A stretch of DNA of 64,000 bases from Clostridium sp. CAG:354_28_25 (GCA_001915925.1 MNRL01000017.1:1-64000); one strand, 5' to 3'; shown: positions 8,394 through 16,693, counted from the first letter of the stretch. The notes: generated by a model not told the origin, from the sequence alone. Made by a program: numbers and translations.

Positions 8394-9149
8394 ATGTTAA
8401 ATTTTGTTTTGTGCGATGATAATAAAAACATTTTAGACAAATTATCACAGATGCTGGAAAATATTTTTCTTCAGAATGACTATAATGCAAAAATCACCTA
8501 TACTTGTGATAATGCAGCTGACTTATTTGATTATTTAAACGAGAATAATATTGATGTGTTATTTCTTGATATAAATTTGAAAAATAAGTTAACCGGTTTG
8601 GATATTGCTGAACAAATACGAAAGAAGAACAAAAATATATATATAATTTTTATTACAGGTCATTTAGAATATGCTCTGGTGGCATACAAATACAAAACCT
8701 TTGATTATATTCCAAAACCTTTTGTTTCTGAAAGACTTGAGTTAACTATATCTAGGTTATTTGAAGACATAAAATCAAGTGTATCAAATTTTATTAAAGT
8801 CGGTAATTCCCAGATGTTAATTAGAGAAAATGATGTACTTTATATTAAAAAAGATAATATGAAGCTTACTTATCATACACAATTCCAAGATTATTCATCA
8901 TATATTGCTTTTAATAAAATAGAAAAAACATTACCTAGAAATTTTGTAAGATGTCATAAATCTTACATGGTTAATATTGATTGCATTAATAAAATAGATA
9001 ATATGAAAAATTGTATATATCTTTCGAATAATGACGTTTGCCCTATTGGTCCTAAATATAAAAACAATTTACTGGAGGTTATAAATAACTATGAATACAA
9101 TACAAAAGATAATGAATATCTTAATGAATCCGAATGCAGAGCTAATTAA
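8394..9149 (+). CDS. agrA: AgrA-like LytTR response regulator
   Basis: A 251-aa response regulator. The receiver domain occupies residues 1-125 with the acidic pocket Asp8/Asp9, phospho-acceptor Asp59 (VLFLDI), the conserved Thr in FITGH and a Lys in YIPKPF. A LytTR DNA-binding domain follows at about 135-240 (IKVGNSQMLIRENDVLYIKK, and FVRCHKSYMVNIDCI). LytTR regulators with this architecture include AgrA, which controls virulence, toxin or sporulation genes in response to cyclic peptides. AGGAG lies 8 bases before the chosen ATG; a longer in-frame reading from 8280 has no such site. It overlaps the kinase gene by 59 bases. Confidence 0.93.
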   Translation: MLNFVLCDDNKNILDKLSQMLENIFLQNDYNAKITYTCDNAADLFDYLNENNIDVLFLDINLKNKLTGLDIAEQIRKKNKNIYIIFITGHLEYALVAYKYKTFDYIPKPFVSERLELTISRLFEDIKSSVSNFIKVGNSQMLIRENDVLYIKKDNMKLTYHTQFQDYSSYIAFNKIEKTLPRNFVRCHKSYMVNIDCINKIDNMKNCIYLSNNDVCPIGPKYKNNLLEVINNYEYNTKDNEYLNESECRAN

Positions 9150-10462
9150 TATAATTAGTATTCCTTGTACTTTAATCGAAATAATTATATATGTTAATAT
9201 GTGTCTAGTTTTACTTAATATAAAAACAGATAGAAAGCATAAATATTTATGTATTTGTTTTATATTTTTTATTTCTATGATTTTTAAATTATTCATTTCC
9301 GCACCATATAATATAATTTGTAATACATTAATTTTTGTACTTGCATTTTTGTTATTTTTTAAAACCAGTATACTAGGTGGCTTTATTGGTTTTGCTATTC
9401 CTTTTATGCTTACTGCTCTTTTAGAAATGATTTCATCACAAATATATACTTTAATATTTAATAAGCCTTATGCTGAAGCATCATCTTTGCCAATATATCA
9501 TTTAGCTTTTTTAGCAATTGTATATTTATGTTTGTTTATTATGTTACAATTTTTTAAATATTTTAAAGTTAATATTTCTTTATTTACCAATTTACATAAA
9601 AAAGACTATATTTCAATATTAGGTACAGTCATTTTAGGTTTTATTACTGTATTTCTACAATTGTACATAACTGCTTTTTACAATAACATACTTCCTCATG
9701 CCATAATTTTATTAAGTATAGTTTGTTTAATTTCATATTTCTTTGTAAGTATATTTAATATTGTAAAAACTAAACAATTGGAAGTAGCAAATAGAGATAT
9801 AAATAATTTGCAATTATATAATAATACTCTAAAAATAATGTATGATAATATTCGTGCATTTAAACACGATTTTCATAATATTATGAATGGTATTGGGCGG
9901 ATATGTAACAGCTAAAGATATGGATGGCTTAACAAAGTATTATAAATCTCTTTTTGATGATTGTAATAATCTTAATAATTTAGCTGCTATTAATCCAGAA
10001 ACTATTAATAATCCATCGATATATGCAATTTTAGCAGATAAATATAATAAAGCAATTAGTAAAAACATCCAATTAGAACTAGGAGTTTTTATAGATTTAA
10101 ATTCACTCCATATTGATACATATGAGCTTACTAGAATATTAGGAATATTACTAGATAATAGCATAGAAGCAGCTCAAGAATGTGACAAAAAATATATTAG
10201 TGTAAGATTTTTAATGGATTATAGAATGAATAGACAACTTGTAATTGTAGAAAATACATATAAAAATAAAGATATTGATACATTTAAGATCTTTGAAAAA
10301 GCATATACTACAAAACCTAATAATACTGGACTTGGATTGTGGGAAGTAAATAAAATATTAAAGAAACATGATAATCTTGCAATTTTTACAAGTAAAGATG
10401 ATGAATTATTTAAACAACAATTAGAAATATATCTTCCTAAGCCAAGCTTATTAAAAATTTAA
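9091..10462 (+). pseudogene. agrC: AgrC-like GHKL histidine kinase, frameshifted
   Basis: Two frames together encode one sensor kinase. The first (9091-9915) gives about six transmembrane helices and the dimerisation helix ending in the phospho-acceptor box FKHDFHNIMNGIG. The second, entering near 9898, gives the GHKL ATPase with the N box LLDNSIEAA and G box NTGLGLWEV. Removing one G from the GGG at 9895-9897 restores a continuous protein of about 456 aa reading NGIGGYVTAKD, so a single-base insertion separates sensor and catalytic domain. It may be a real inactivating or switchable mutation or an assembly error. The gene starts inside the regulator gene, with GGAGG upstream. It should sense the AgrD-derived cyclic peptide. 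Confidence 0.85.
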
Positions 10463-10472
10463 TATACAAAAT

Positions 10473-10502
10473 AAAAATACCTAAATAATTAGGTATTTTT
10501 TT
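10473..10502 (+). terminator. Terminator between agrC and agrD
   Basis: AAAAATACCTA and TAGGTATTTTT form a stem with a short A/T loop and end in a T run on the plus strand. A run of A on the other side makes it usable in both directions, so it can close both the kinase operon and the facing agrB-agrD operon. Confidence 0.8.
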
Positions 10503-10532
10503 GTCGTCGTAATTTAATTTGGTTAATTGTTA

Positions 10533-10652
10533 CTAATCTTTTTTAATCATACTAGCAGGCATTTTTGGTTGATGTAATATTCCTACAAAGAAACATGCTG
10601 TGTTAGATGATTTAGCATATTTTTCTGCTAATCTCGCTAAGAATTTTAACAT
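10533..10652 (-). CDS. agrD: AgrD-like cyclic peptide autoinducer precursor
   Basis: A 39-aa open frame 51 bases downstream of agrB. The order is canonical: an amphipathic basic N-terminal helix (MLKFLARLAEKYAKSS), a core NTACFFVGIL with one Cys at residue 20, then the charged recognition tail HQPKMPASMIKKD. The (H)QPxxP tail after a Cys-aromatic core is typical of clostridial AgrD proteins, in which AgrB cuts after the core and closes a thiolactone between the Cys and the core C-terminus. If cleavage falls just before HQP the ring would hold 7 residues rather than the usual 5. AGGGGG lies upstream of the ATG. Confidence 0.9.
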   Translation of the reverse strand: MLKFLARLAEKYAKSSNTACFFVGILHQPKMPASMIKKD

Positions 10653-10703
10653 AATAGTTTCCCCCTTTTTTAATTTATATAGCAAGAGGTCTTTCCTCTA
10701 TTA

Positions 10704-11309
10704 CTACCCATATACTTCATATCCATATTTATTTTTGGTAATCTTATATGCTAGTTTTGTTATTGTTAATGTTTGTACTATAATTCCTATAATTATCATA
10801 TTAGAGATTACTTTATATGGAATAACTATTGCAATTACTAACTCTATACCAGCAATTACAAATGACCATATTTTACGTTTTCTTCTGTCTTTCTTTTGTA
10901 ATACCGGAACATTCTCTGTATCTGCTGGTGCATATTTTGCAATCATTGCAAAACTAAATATAAAAGTAATTGCTATTAATATGTATTTAATAGTGTTGTC
11001 AAAATTTAATATACTGGCTAAATATGCACTTCCTATATACATTGTATTTGTTGCTATAATACAACCAAGATGTGTTTGTAAATGAAATCCCCCAGAAAAC
11101 ATTCTATATGGAAGAATTATAATAAAAGAAATTATTGTTAAATCAATTATATTAAGTAACCAAGCCAATATAAATGTAATAAAAAATTTAGGTACTTCAC
11201 CAATTAGTAATTGTAATCCATAGCTAATTTCATCTGCTTTACTTTCATCATAACCATCAACTGATTTAATTATTTTCTTTGTTAATGAATTACAAATTGC
11301 TTCTATCAC
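10704..11309 (-). CDS. agrB: AgrB-like AgrD-processing membrane endopeptidase
   Basis: A 201-aa polytopic membrane cysteine protease that cuts the AgrD C-terminal tail and forms the peptide thiolactone. The catalytic pair is visible as His76 and Cys83 in SGGFHLQTHLGC, equivalent to His77 and Cys84 of S. aureus AgrB. About five to six hydrophobic segments surround a basic cytoplasmic loop (LQKKDRRKRK). The length is normal. The start codon is GTG, with GAGGAA 5-7 bases upstream. agrB and agrD form an operon that faces the regulator-kinase operon, unlike the single agrBDCA operon of staphylococci. Confidence 0.95.
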   Translation of the reverse strand: MIEAICNSLTKKIIKSVDGYDESKADEISYGLQLLIGEVPKFFITFILAWLLNIIDLTIISFIIILPYRMFSGGFHLQTHLGCIIATNTMYIGSAYLASILNFDNTIKYILIAITFIFSFAMIAKYAPADTENVPVLQKKDRRKRKIWSFVIAGIELVIAIVIPYKVISNMIIIGIIVQTLTITKLAYKITKNKYGYEVYG

Positions 11310-11448
11310 ATTTATTCCTCATTTCTTTTATTTTCTGAATTCATTATAATTTTTCTAAATTTTTCTATTCGTTTTAATTTGCAAAAATATTTTTTAGTAT
11401 TGTAAAAAATTTAACATTTGTTTTTACATGTATAATTTATAATTTCAC

Positions 11449-11462
11449 CAATAGTACTATTG
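11449..11462. promoter_or_regulatory. Perfect palindrome upstream of agrB
   Basis: CAATAGTACTATTG is a perfect 14-base palindrome about 140 bases upstream of the agrB start, in a 247-base AT-rich gap. It could be an operator, but it does not match the LytTR direct-repeat consensus, so the link to AgrA control is only positional. Confidence 0.3.
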
Positions 11463-11504
11463 TTTAATATTTATCGTGTTTTATTGTTCTTTCATAAGTT
11501 TACA

Positions 11505-11548
11505 ACAAAAAAAGTACACCCAAAGTCATATCTATACTTTTAGGTGTA
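11505..11548 (-). terminator. Terminator after the pseudouridine synthase gene
   Basis: On the minus strand ACACCTAAAG and CTTTGGGTGT pair around a short loop and run into ACTTTTTTTG. It begins about 9 bases after the stop codon of the gene at 11557-12237. Confidence 0.75.
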
Positions 11549-11556
11549 TTATATTT

Positions 11557-12237
11557 TTATATATGTACGTCTTTTAAAATATTCCATACTCCTTTTTGAG
11601 CAGGTAAATATTTAAACTCTAATTCTTCTTTTGTTGTTGGGTGATAAAATTTTAATCTATATGACCACAACGCTAATTGTTTACTCCTACTCCTTGTACC
11701 ATATTTAGTATCTCCACAAAGGCTATGTCTTCTACTAGAAAATTGCACTCTTATTTGATGGTGCCTTCCCGTTTTTAAATCTATTTTTACTAAACTCATA
11801 TGTGTTACTTCATCATATTTTAAGACTTCATATTCCAATTCTGAGAATTTAGCATTTTTCGTGTCTTTATTTGCAACAAAAGATTTATTTTTTCTTTCAT
11901 CTTTTACTAAATAATCTTGCATAACTCCATTCGAATTTTCCATTTTTCCTTTTACTACAGCAATATAATTTTTATTAACCTGTTTATTTCTAACTTGTTC
12001 ACTTAGTCTAGATGCAGCTTTAGAAGTTTTAGCAAATACCATAACTCCACCAACAGACCTATCTAGTCTATGGACTAATCCTAAATAAACATTTCCTGGC
12101 TTATTATATTTTTCTTTTAAATATGCCTTTATAATTGTAAGCATATCGTCATCTCTTGTTTTATCTGCTTGTGATGGAATTCCTGGTTCTTTAACAACTA
12201 CTATAATATGATTATCTTCATATAATATATTAAGCAT
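11557..12237 (-). CDS. RluA-family RNA pseudouridine synthase
   Basis: A 226-aa pseudouridine synthase of the RluA superfamily, which isomerises uridine in rRNA or tRNA. The catalytic Asp59 is in HRLDRSVGG, with the downstream LKTGRHHQIRVQF and LCGDTKYG motifs. The N-terminal S4 domain of RluD proteins is absent, so it is a short single-domain type whose target cannot be told. The start at 12237 has GGGAGG 7 bases upstream and overlaps the end of the methyltransferase gene by 8 bases; a longer reading into that gene is rejected. The coupled methyltransferase suggests an RNA-modification operon. Confidence 0.9.
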   Translation of the reverse strand: MLNILYEDNHIIVVVKEPGIPSQADKTRDDDMLTIIKAYLKEKYNKPGNVYLGLVHRLDRSVGGVMVFAKTSKAASRLSEQVRNKQVNKNYIAVVKGKMENSNGVMQDYLVKDERKNKSFVANKDTKNAKFSELEYEVLKYDEVTHMSLVKIDLKTGRHHQIRVQFSSRRHSLCGDTKYGTRSRSKQLALWSYRLKFYHPTTKEELEFKYLPAQKGVWNILKDVHI

Positions 12238-13096
12238 TATCTTCCTCCCATCTACCATATATTCCACAAGGAAGCACAAGTTTTGAACCTGTCATTGGTA
12301 ATCCAATTTCTCCGGACTCAAAGTTTCCACTATTTTTTATATTAAGTCTTAATATATTTTCTAATACTTTTGCAGAAATTCCTGTAGTATATGAATTTAT
12401 TAGAAAGAACAACGGTTCATCTGAAAGTACTTTAGTACATAAATTTACTAAATCTGCTATGTCTTCTTCAAAACGCCAGACTTCTCCTTTAGTTCCTCTA
12501 CCATATGATGGTGGATCCATTATAATCGCATCATACTTATTTCCTCTTCTTATTTCTCTATTTACGAATTTCTCTACATCATCTACTATATAACGAACTG
12601 GTTTTTCTTTTAGCCCTGATGAATTAACATTTTCTTTTGACCAGCTTACCATTCCTTTTGAACTATCTACATGGCATACTGAAGCTCCTGCAGAAAGGCA
12701 AGCAACAGTAGCTCCTCCTGTATAAGCAAATAAATTTAATACTTTTATTTCTCTTTTACTATTTTTTATTTTATTAATCATCCAATCCCAGTTAACAGCT
12801 TGTTCAGGAAAAAGACCAGTATGTTTAAATCCCATTGGCTTTATATTAAAAGTTAAGTTTTTATATTTTATTTGCCAACTTTCTGGAACTTTCTTTTTAA
12901 AATTCCAACTTCCGCCACCTGTTTTGCTTCTATTGTATATTCCGTGTACATTTTTCCATTTTTCTTTAAAACTTTTCTCTACCCATATTATTTGTGGGTC
13001 TGGTCTAACTAAAAATATATTTCCCCATCTTTCTAGTTTTTCTCCATTTGCCATATCTAATATTTCATAATCTTTCCAATCATTTGCTACCTTCAT
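12230..13096 (-). CDS. Class I SAM-dependent methyltransferase (RlmI/RlmK-like core)
   Basis: A 288-aa Rossmann-fold methyltransferase. The SAM-binding motif is LFAYTGGAT at 122-130, the acidic residue of motif II is in VCHVDSS, and the catalytic-type motif is DPPSYGRG at 194-201. This combination is that of the methyltransferase domain of 23S rRNA methyltransferases such as RlmI and RlmK-L, but the N-terminal PUA domain of RlmI is absent. The last codons overlap the start of the pseudouridine synthase gene. The target is probably RNA; the exact base is not known. Confidence 0.85.
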   Translation of the reverse strand: MKVANDWKDYEILDMANGEKLERWGNIFLVRPDPQIIWVEKSFKEKWKNVHGIYNRSKTGGGSWNFKKKVPESWQIKYKNLTFNIKPMGFKHTGLFPEQAVNWDWMINKIKNSKREIKVLNLFAYTGGATVACLSAGASVCHVDSSKGMVSWSKENVNSSGLKEKPVRYIVDDVEKFVNREIRRGNKYDAIIMDPPSYGRGTKGEVWRFEEDIADLVNLCTKVLSDEPLFFLINSYTTGISAKVLENILRLNIKNSGNFESGEIGLPMTGSKLVLPCGIYGRWEEDNA

Positions 13097-13109
13097 ACTA
13101 CATCTCCAC

Positions 13110-13277
13110 TTATAAATTTGATAAAATTTTAAAAAAGTTATATATAGCTATACTATTCGCTATACAAAATATTCCTCCTATAGAAAATAACAAACCTAAA
13201 ATATTATTTCTACTAATTCTTTTAGGCTTCTGCTTACTATATTCTATAGTAAATATTTCATCTTTTGCATATTCCAT
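13110..13277 (-). CDS. Small single-pass membrane protein, unknown
   Basis: A 55-aa frame upstream of and co-directional with the methyltransferase gene. It has an acidic/basic N-terminus (MEYAKDEIFTIEYSKQKPKR), one hydrophobic segment at about residues 26-47, and a short tail. AGGGG and GAGG lie before the ATG, and the gap to the next gene is 13 bases. Coding potential is plausible from the ribosome binding site, the charge pattern and the tight spacing, but the family is not recognised. Confidence 0.55.
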   Translation of the reverse strand: MEYAKDEIFTIEYSKQKPKRISRNNILGLLFSIGGIFCIANSIAIYNFFKILSNL

Positions 13278-13407
13278 GTCCTCAACCCCTTTATTTATTT
13301 ATATGCTAAAATACATAGAATATGCCTTATTTACGCTATATTTTACCATAACTATTATACCTTTTTCAATATAATCGCCTAAAACCTTACTTCTTCCGTT
13401 ATAAAAT

Positions 13408-13453
13408 AAAAAAATATACACTAAATTGATCTTATTTAATGTATATTTTTTAT
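13408..13453 (-). terminator. Terminator after greA
   Basis: On the minus strand AAAAAATATACATTAAAT and the complementary ATTTAGTGTATATTTTTTT form a long A/T hairpin with a T tail a few bases after the greA stop. Confidence 0.7.
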
Positions 13454-13457
13454 ATTA

Positions 13458-13943
13458 TTAAGCTTTTGTTATTGATAAAATTTTATATTTACTTACACCT
13501 GCTGGTACTTGAACTTCTACTACTTGATTTTTCTTTGCTCCTAATAAAGCTGAACCTATTGGAGATTCATTTGAGATTTTATTTTGTGTAATATCTGCCT
13601 CTGTTGTTCCAACTATTGTATATTCGACCTCTTCATCAAATTCCATATCTAAAACTTTTACAGTATTTCCTACTTGTACTTTCTTTGTATCTATTTCTGA
13701 ATCATCTATAATTTTAGCAAATCTTAATTTTGCTTCTAATTCTGCTATTTTATCTTCATTTTCTGCTTGCGCATTTTTAGCTTCATCATATTCTGAATTT
13801 TCTGAAAGGTCTCCAAATCCTAAAGCAACTTTTATTCTTTCTGCTATTTCTGCTCTAGTTTCTGTTTTTAACTTTTCTAGTTCAGCTTCCATTTTTTTAT
13901 ATCCTTCTTCGGTTAGTAGAATTTCTTTGTTGTTATCACCCAT
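13458..13943 (-). CDS. greA: Transcription elongation factor GreA
   Basis: A 161-aa Gre factor, which enters the RNA polymerase secondary channel and stimulates cleavage of backtracked transcripts. The N-terminal antiparallel coiled coil (residues 1-80) carries the tip acidic residues in LGFGDLSENSEYDEAKNAQ, and the C-terminal FKBP-like domain contains SPIGSALLGAKKNQVVEVQVPAG. The length is typical. GGAGG lies upstream of the ATG. It is monocistronic, with its own promoter and terminator. Confidence 0.97.
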   Translation of the reverse strand: MGDNNKEILLTEEGYKKMEAELEKLKTETRAEIAERIKVALGFGDLSENSEYDEAKNAQAENEDKIAELEAKLRFAKIIDDSEIDTKKVQVGNTVKVLDMEFDEEVEYTIVGTTEADITQNKISNESPIGSALLGAKKNQVVEVQVPAGVSKYKILSITKA

Positions 13944-13979
13944 TCTGTCATCCCTCCTGAATAATTTTATTACTGCATT

Positions 13980-14008
13980 ATCTTAAGTCAATATTTTTCT
14001 TTTGTCAA
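13980..14008 (-). promoter_or_regulatory. Probable greA promoter
   Basis: On the minus strand TTGACA (14003-14008) and TAAGAT (13980-13985) are 17 bases apart, about 40 bases upstream of the greA start. A second TTGACT about 17 bases upstream of an AAAATT lies slightly closer to the gene and is an alternative. Confidence 0.5.
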
Positions 14009-14027
14009 GTATTGTTTTTCAATTTTT

Positions 14028-14846
14028 TTATTTATATTCATTAATATCTATAATACCTCTTTTTCCTATAAAATTACTAATTTTCACCCCATCGTCAAGT
14101 ATTTTTCTTCGTATATCTTTTATTTGCTTTCCTATAATATATGATTCGTATATCTCGTTTTTTTCAAATTCACTATCAGTACTTTCCATGTTTATTTCAT
14201 AATTACTTATATTTATACCAGCAAATGATTTGTTTATATTTGTAATATCATTTTCTATATTTATTAAAATCGCTTTCCTATTAATTTTATACTTCTTTAA
14301 TTGTTCTTCTGTAAAATCAATGTTTATTATGATTTTTTTGTTTATTAAGCTTTTATTTCTATTATTCATTACAGGTACTGTAATTGCATCTTCTTCATAC
14401 AATCTATCTGCAAACACTTTAAATTTTCTTATATTATTAGTAATAATATTTATCCTTTTTATATTAGATATTAATTCATTTATATAATATAGGTTTATTT
14501 GTGAATAATCGTTTACTAATATCGTTACTTCTATATCCTCTTTATTAGTTTCCAATATTTTTGATAAATATTCTATAATTTCTGGTATTAAATGTTTAAA
14601 CAAAATCCTTCCATTTAATATATTCATATTGCTTGAATATATATTGTTAATAAATTCTATATTATGTTTGTCTTTTTTTGCAATTACTATATTCTTTATA
14701 TTATCTTTTTTTAATTTTTCTATTACTTTTTGATTAAGTTTAGGAATAATATATTTTTTTCCATTTTCATATTCTTCAATATCTAATTTATTAAAAATCT
14801 TTTTAAAGAAATTTTTTTCTTGTTTAGAAATAACATATCCAATCAT
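14028..14846 (-). CDS. Conserved-looking protein of unknown function
   Basis: A 272-aa soluble protein that I cannot assign. It opens MIGYVISKQEKNFFKKIF and alternates beta-like hydrophobic stretches (NIVIAKK, EVTILVNDYS, KRINIITNN, IIINIDF, KAILINIE) with lysine-rich helices. This spacing is compatible with a Rossmann-like fold in the second half, but there is no glycine-rich nucleotide loop that I can name. It follows the GH18 gene after a hairpin that contains its own ribosome binding site, so its expression may be attenuated. The base composition is like its neighbours. Confidence 0.6.
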   Translation of the reverse strand: MIGYVISKQEKNFFKKIFNKLDIEEYENGKKYIIPKLNQKVIEKLKKDNIKNIVIAKKDKHNIEFINNIYSSNMNILNGRILFKHLIPEIIEYLSKILETNKEDIEVTILVNDYSQINLYYINELISNIKRINIITNNIRKFKVFADRLYEEDAITVPVMNNRNKSLINKKIIINIDFTEEQLKKYKINRKAILINIENDITNINKSFAGINISNYEINMESTDSEFEKNEIYESYIIGKQIKDIRRKILDDGVKISNFIGKRGIIDINEYK

Positions 14847-14885
14847 AAAATCACCTTACTCATTTATATGACTAAGGTGATTTTA
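14847..14885 (-). promoter_or_regulatory. Hairpin between GH18 gene and unknown gene, masking an RBS
   Basis: On the minus strand AAAATCACCTTA pairs perfectly with TAAGGTGATTTT across a 14-base loop and is directly followed by the ATG at 14846. The 3' arm contains AAGGTGAT, the only ribosome binding site for that gene. The structure looks like a terminator for the GH18 gene and also hides the start of the next gene. Confidence 0.6.
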
Positions 14886-14887
14886 TA

Positions 14888-16585
14888 TTACTTATTTAAT
14901 TGTTCTTTCACAAATGTCCAAAATTCATCATTTGTTTCTCTATCTTTTTCCCAAAATGCTATTCCTGCTAAATTATATTGATTTGCTAAATTTATTTTTT
15001 CGCCTACTGATTTTTCATTTTCAATCCACATTTTATATTTTTTTCCATCTTCTTCATATTCCACATAGTATTGTTTTAGCTCTTCATCCCATGTTGCTAC
15101 CTGATTTTCTGGAAGTACATCAAACATATTCCTCATATTAACTACTTCTGGCTTAGCTGTTCCGTCTTCCTCTTCTTCCCATAATCTCATATATAGTGGT
15201 ATTCCTAATATTATTTTTTCTGGATCTACATCTTCTTGCCCTAAGAATTTCTTTACATTTGCTTCTACCCAATTATATCCTGCTGTTGTTCCAGCTTTAT
15301 TAGAACTTGTACCATATTGATCATATGCCATGAAAACTATATAATCTGCAACATTTGCAATTGTATTTCTATCAAAACACAAAGACCAAGTTTCTGAGCC
15401 ATCTGGAGCAGTTACATCTACAGATAGTGTTTTTCCAATCTTTTTTAATCTTGGAGCTAATTCTATTAAGAATCTTGAATATACATCTTTATCTGATTCA
15501 TTCATATTTTCGAAATCCACATTTACTCCATCCAAATTATATTCTTCTACTAAATCCATTAGATTCTCTATCATAGTCTCTCTTTTTTCATAGTCATTTA
15601 ATATTTGAGAAGTTGTATCTTTTAATGAATTATTAGAAAACATTGCCCAGACTTGGTAATTATTATTGTGTGCCCATTCAATATATTCTGCTCCGTCATC
15701 TTTAGCATTATCATATATTTCGCCATTGCTTCCTCTTTCTAAAGAGAAAAATGATGGTGATACTACATTAACTCCATCCATAGTCTCTCCAGTTCTGTCT
15801 GGAGCTTTTGCATATTCAGAATAGTAATCCCAAACTAAATTAACTTTTCCTTCTACTTTATCTATATACTCTTTAGCTTCTCTTGCTACTTCTACATTAC
15901 CTAAATCTTCTTTCTTTATATAACCTATTGTTCCATCTTTTGATCTTACTTCTGCCCAATTATTTGTTTCTTCTATATAAACTACTTGTTCATTAGCATC
16001 TAACTTTTCTAATGTTCCTGACAAAGTTTGAGGCTTATATTTTAATTTTGTTTCTTTAGTTGTATTTGCTACTTCTTGTTTTCTATCTAATGAATCTATA
16101 ATAATAGTATTTGTATCTTTTATATATTCTAGGTCAACATCATACACTTTTTCACTTATTTCTGAAAAAGGTAAATATATTGTTTCATTTTTTTCTATTG
16201 CAGAAGAATTTAATTCCTCTTCTTGCCCATTTATAGTTATTTTGTTATCTTTTGTACTCATTTTTGCTATATTTATCTCTGATGTAGTTACAATAGAACC
16301 ATTTTCTTTGTCATACTCTATATATTTATCAAAATAATTTCTTACATCAGCTAAAGAAAGAAATACATTATTGTTTTCATCTATATATACATCATTTTTC
16401 ATTTTTAATGTAACATTATTGTTATTTATTAAAACTTTAGTTTTTCCATCATAATCTTCCCTTATATAATTAGGAGATAGATAAAATACCCCACCTAATA
16501 ATGCAAGAAATACAAGTACTATAAATATATTAAAAATTAATTTTGAACTATTTCTTTCGTTTTTTTCTTTCATTCTTTTTGCCAT
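14888..16585 (-). CDS. Membrane-anchored GH18 glycosidase with SH3 domain
   Basis: A 565-aa extracellular protein. A signal anchor (about residues 15-35) is followed by a copper-amine-oxidase-N-like repeat region (about 45-165), a bacterial SH3 domain (about 185-228; WAEVRSKDGTIGYIKKEDL) and a family 18 glycosyl hydrolase domain (about 245-560). The catalytic signature is LDGVNVDFEN at 351-360, with Glu359 as general acid; the family D-x-x-D-x-D-x-E motif has Asn in place of one Asp, as in YaaH/SleL-type spore proteins. VDVTAPDG, FMAYDQYG and ILGIPLYMRLW are further GH18 strands. The likely substrate is peptidoglycan or spore cortex. The sporulation link is inference. Confidence 0.88.
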   Translation of the reverse strand: MAKRMKEKNERNSSKLIFNIFIVLVFLALLGGVFYLSPNYIREDYDGKTKVLINNNNVTLKMKNDVYIDENNNVFLSLADVRNYFDKYIEYDKENGSIVTTSEINIAKMSTKDNKITINGQEEELNSSAIEKNETIYLPFSEISEKVYDVDLEYIKDTNTIIIDSLDRKQEVANTTKETKLKYKPQTLSGTLEKLDANEQVVYIEETNNWAEVRSKDGTIGYIKKEDLGNVEVAREAKEYIDKVEGKVNLVWDYYSEYAKAPDRTGETMDGVNVVSPSFFSLERGSNGEIYDNAKDDGAEYIEWAHNNNYQVWAMFSNNSLKDTTSQILNDYEKRETMIENLMDLVEEYNLDGVNVDFENMNESDKDVYSRFLIELAPRLKKIGKTLSVDVTAPDGSETWSLCFDRNTIANVADYIVFMAYDQYGTSSNKAGTTAGYNWVEANVKKFLGQEDVDPEKIILGIPLYMRLWEEEEDGTAKPEVVNMRNMFDVLPENQVATWDEELKQYYVEYEEDGKKYKMWIENEKSVGEKINLANQYNLAGIAFWEKDRETNDEFWTFVKEQLNK

Positions 16586-16693
16586 TTGTACTCTCCTTAT
16601 TTCATAAATTCTTTCTTATATTATCATAAAATAATAAATTAGTGAATAAAATTTTAAAAAATATTCGTACTTAACATAAATGTTTGTTTTTTC

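Noticed and set aside
9887..10462. A separate 191-aa ATPase gene beginning near 9887
   Set aside because: The sequence continues the kinase without a gap once one G is removed, and there is no ribosome binding site at 9887. It is treated as the second half of one frameshifted gene.
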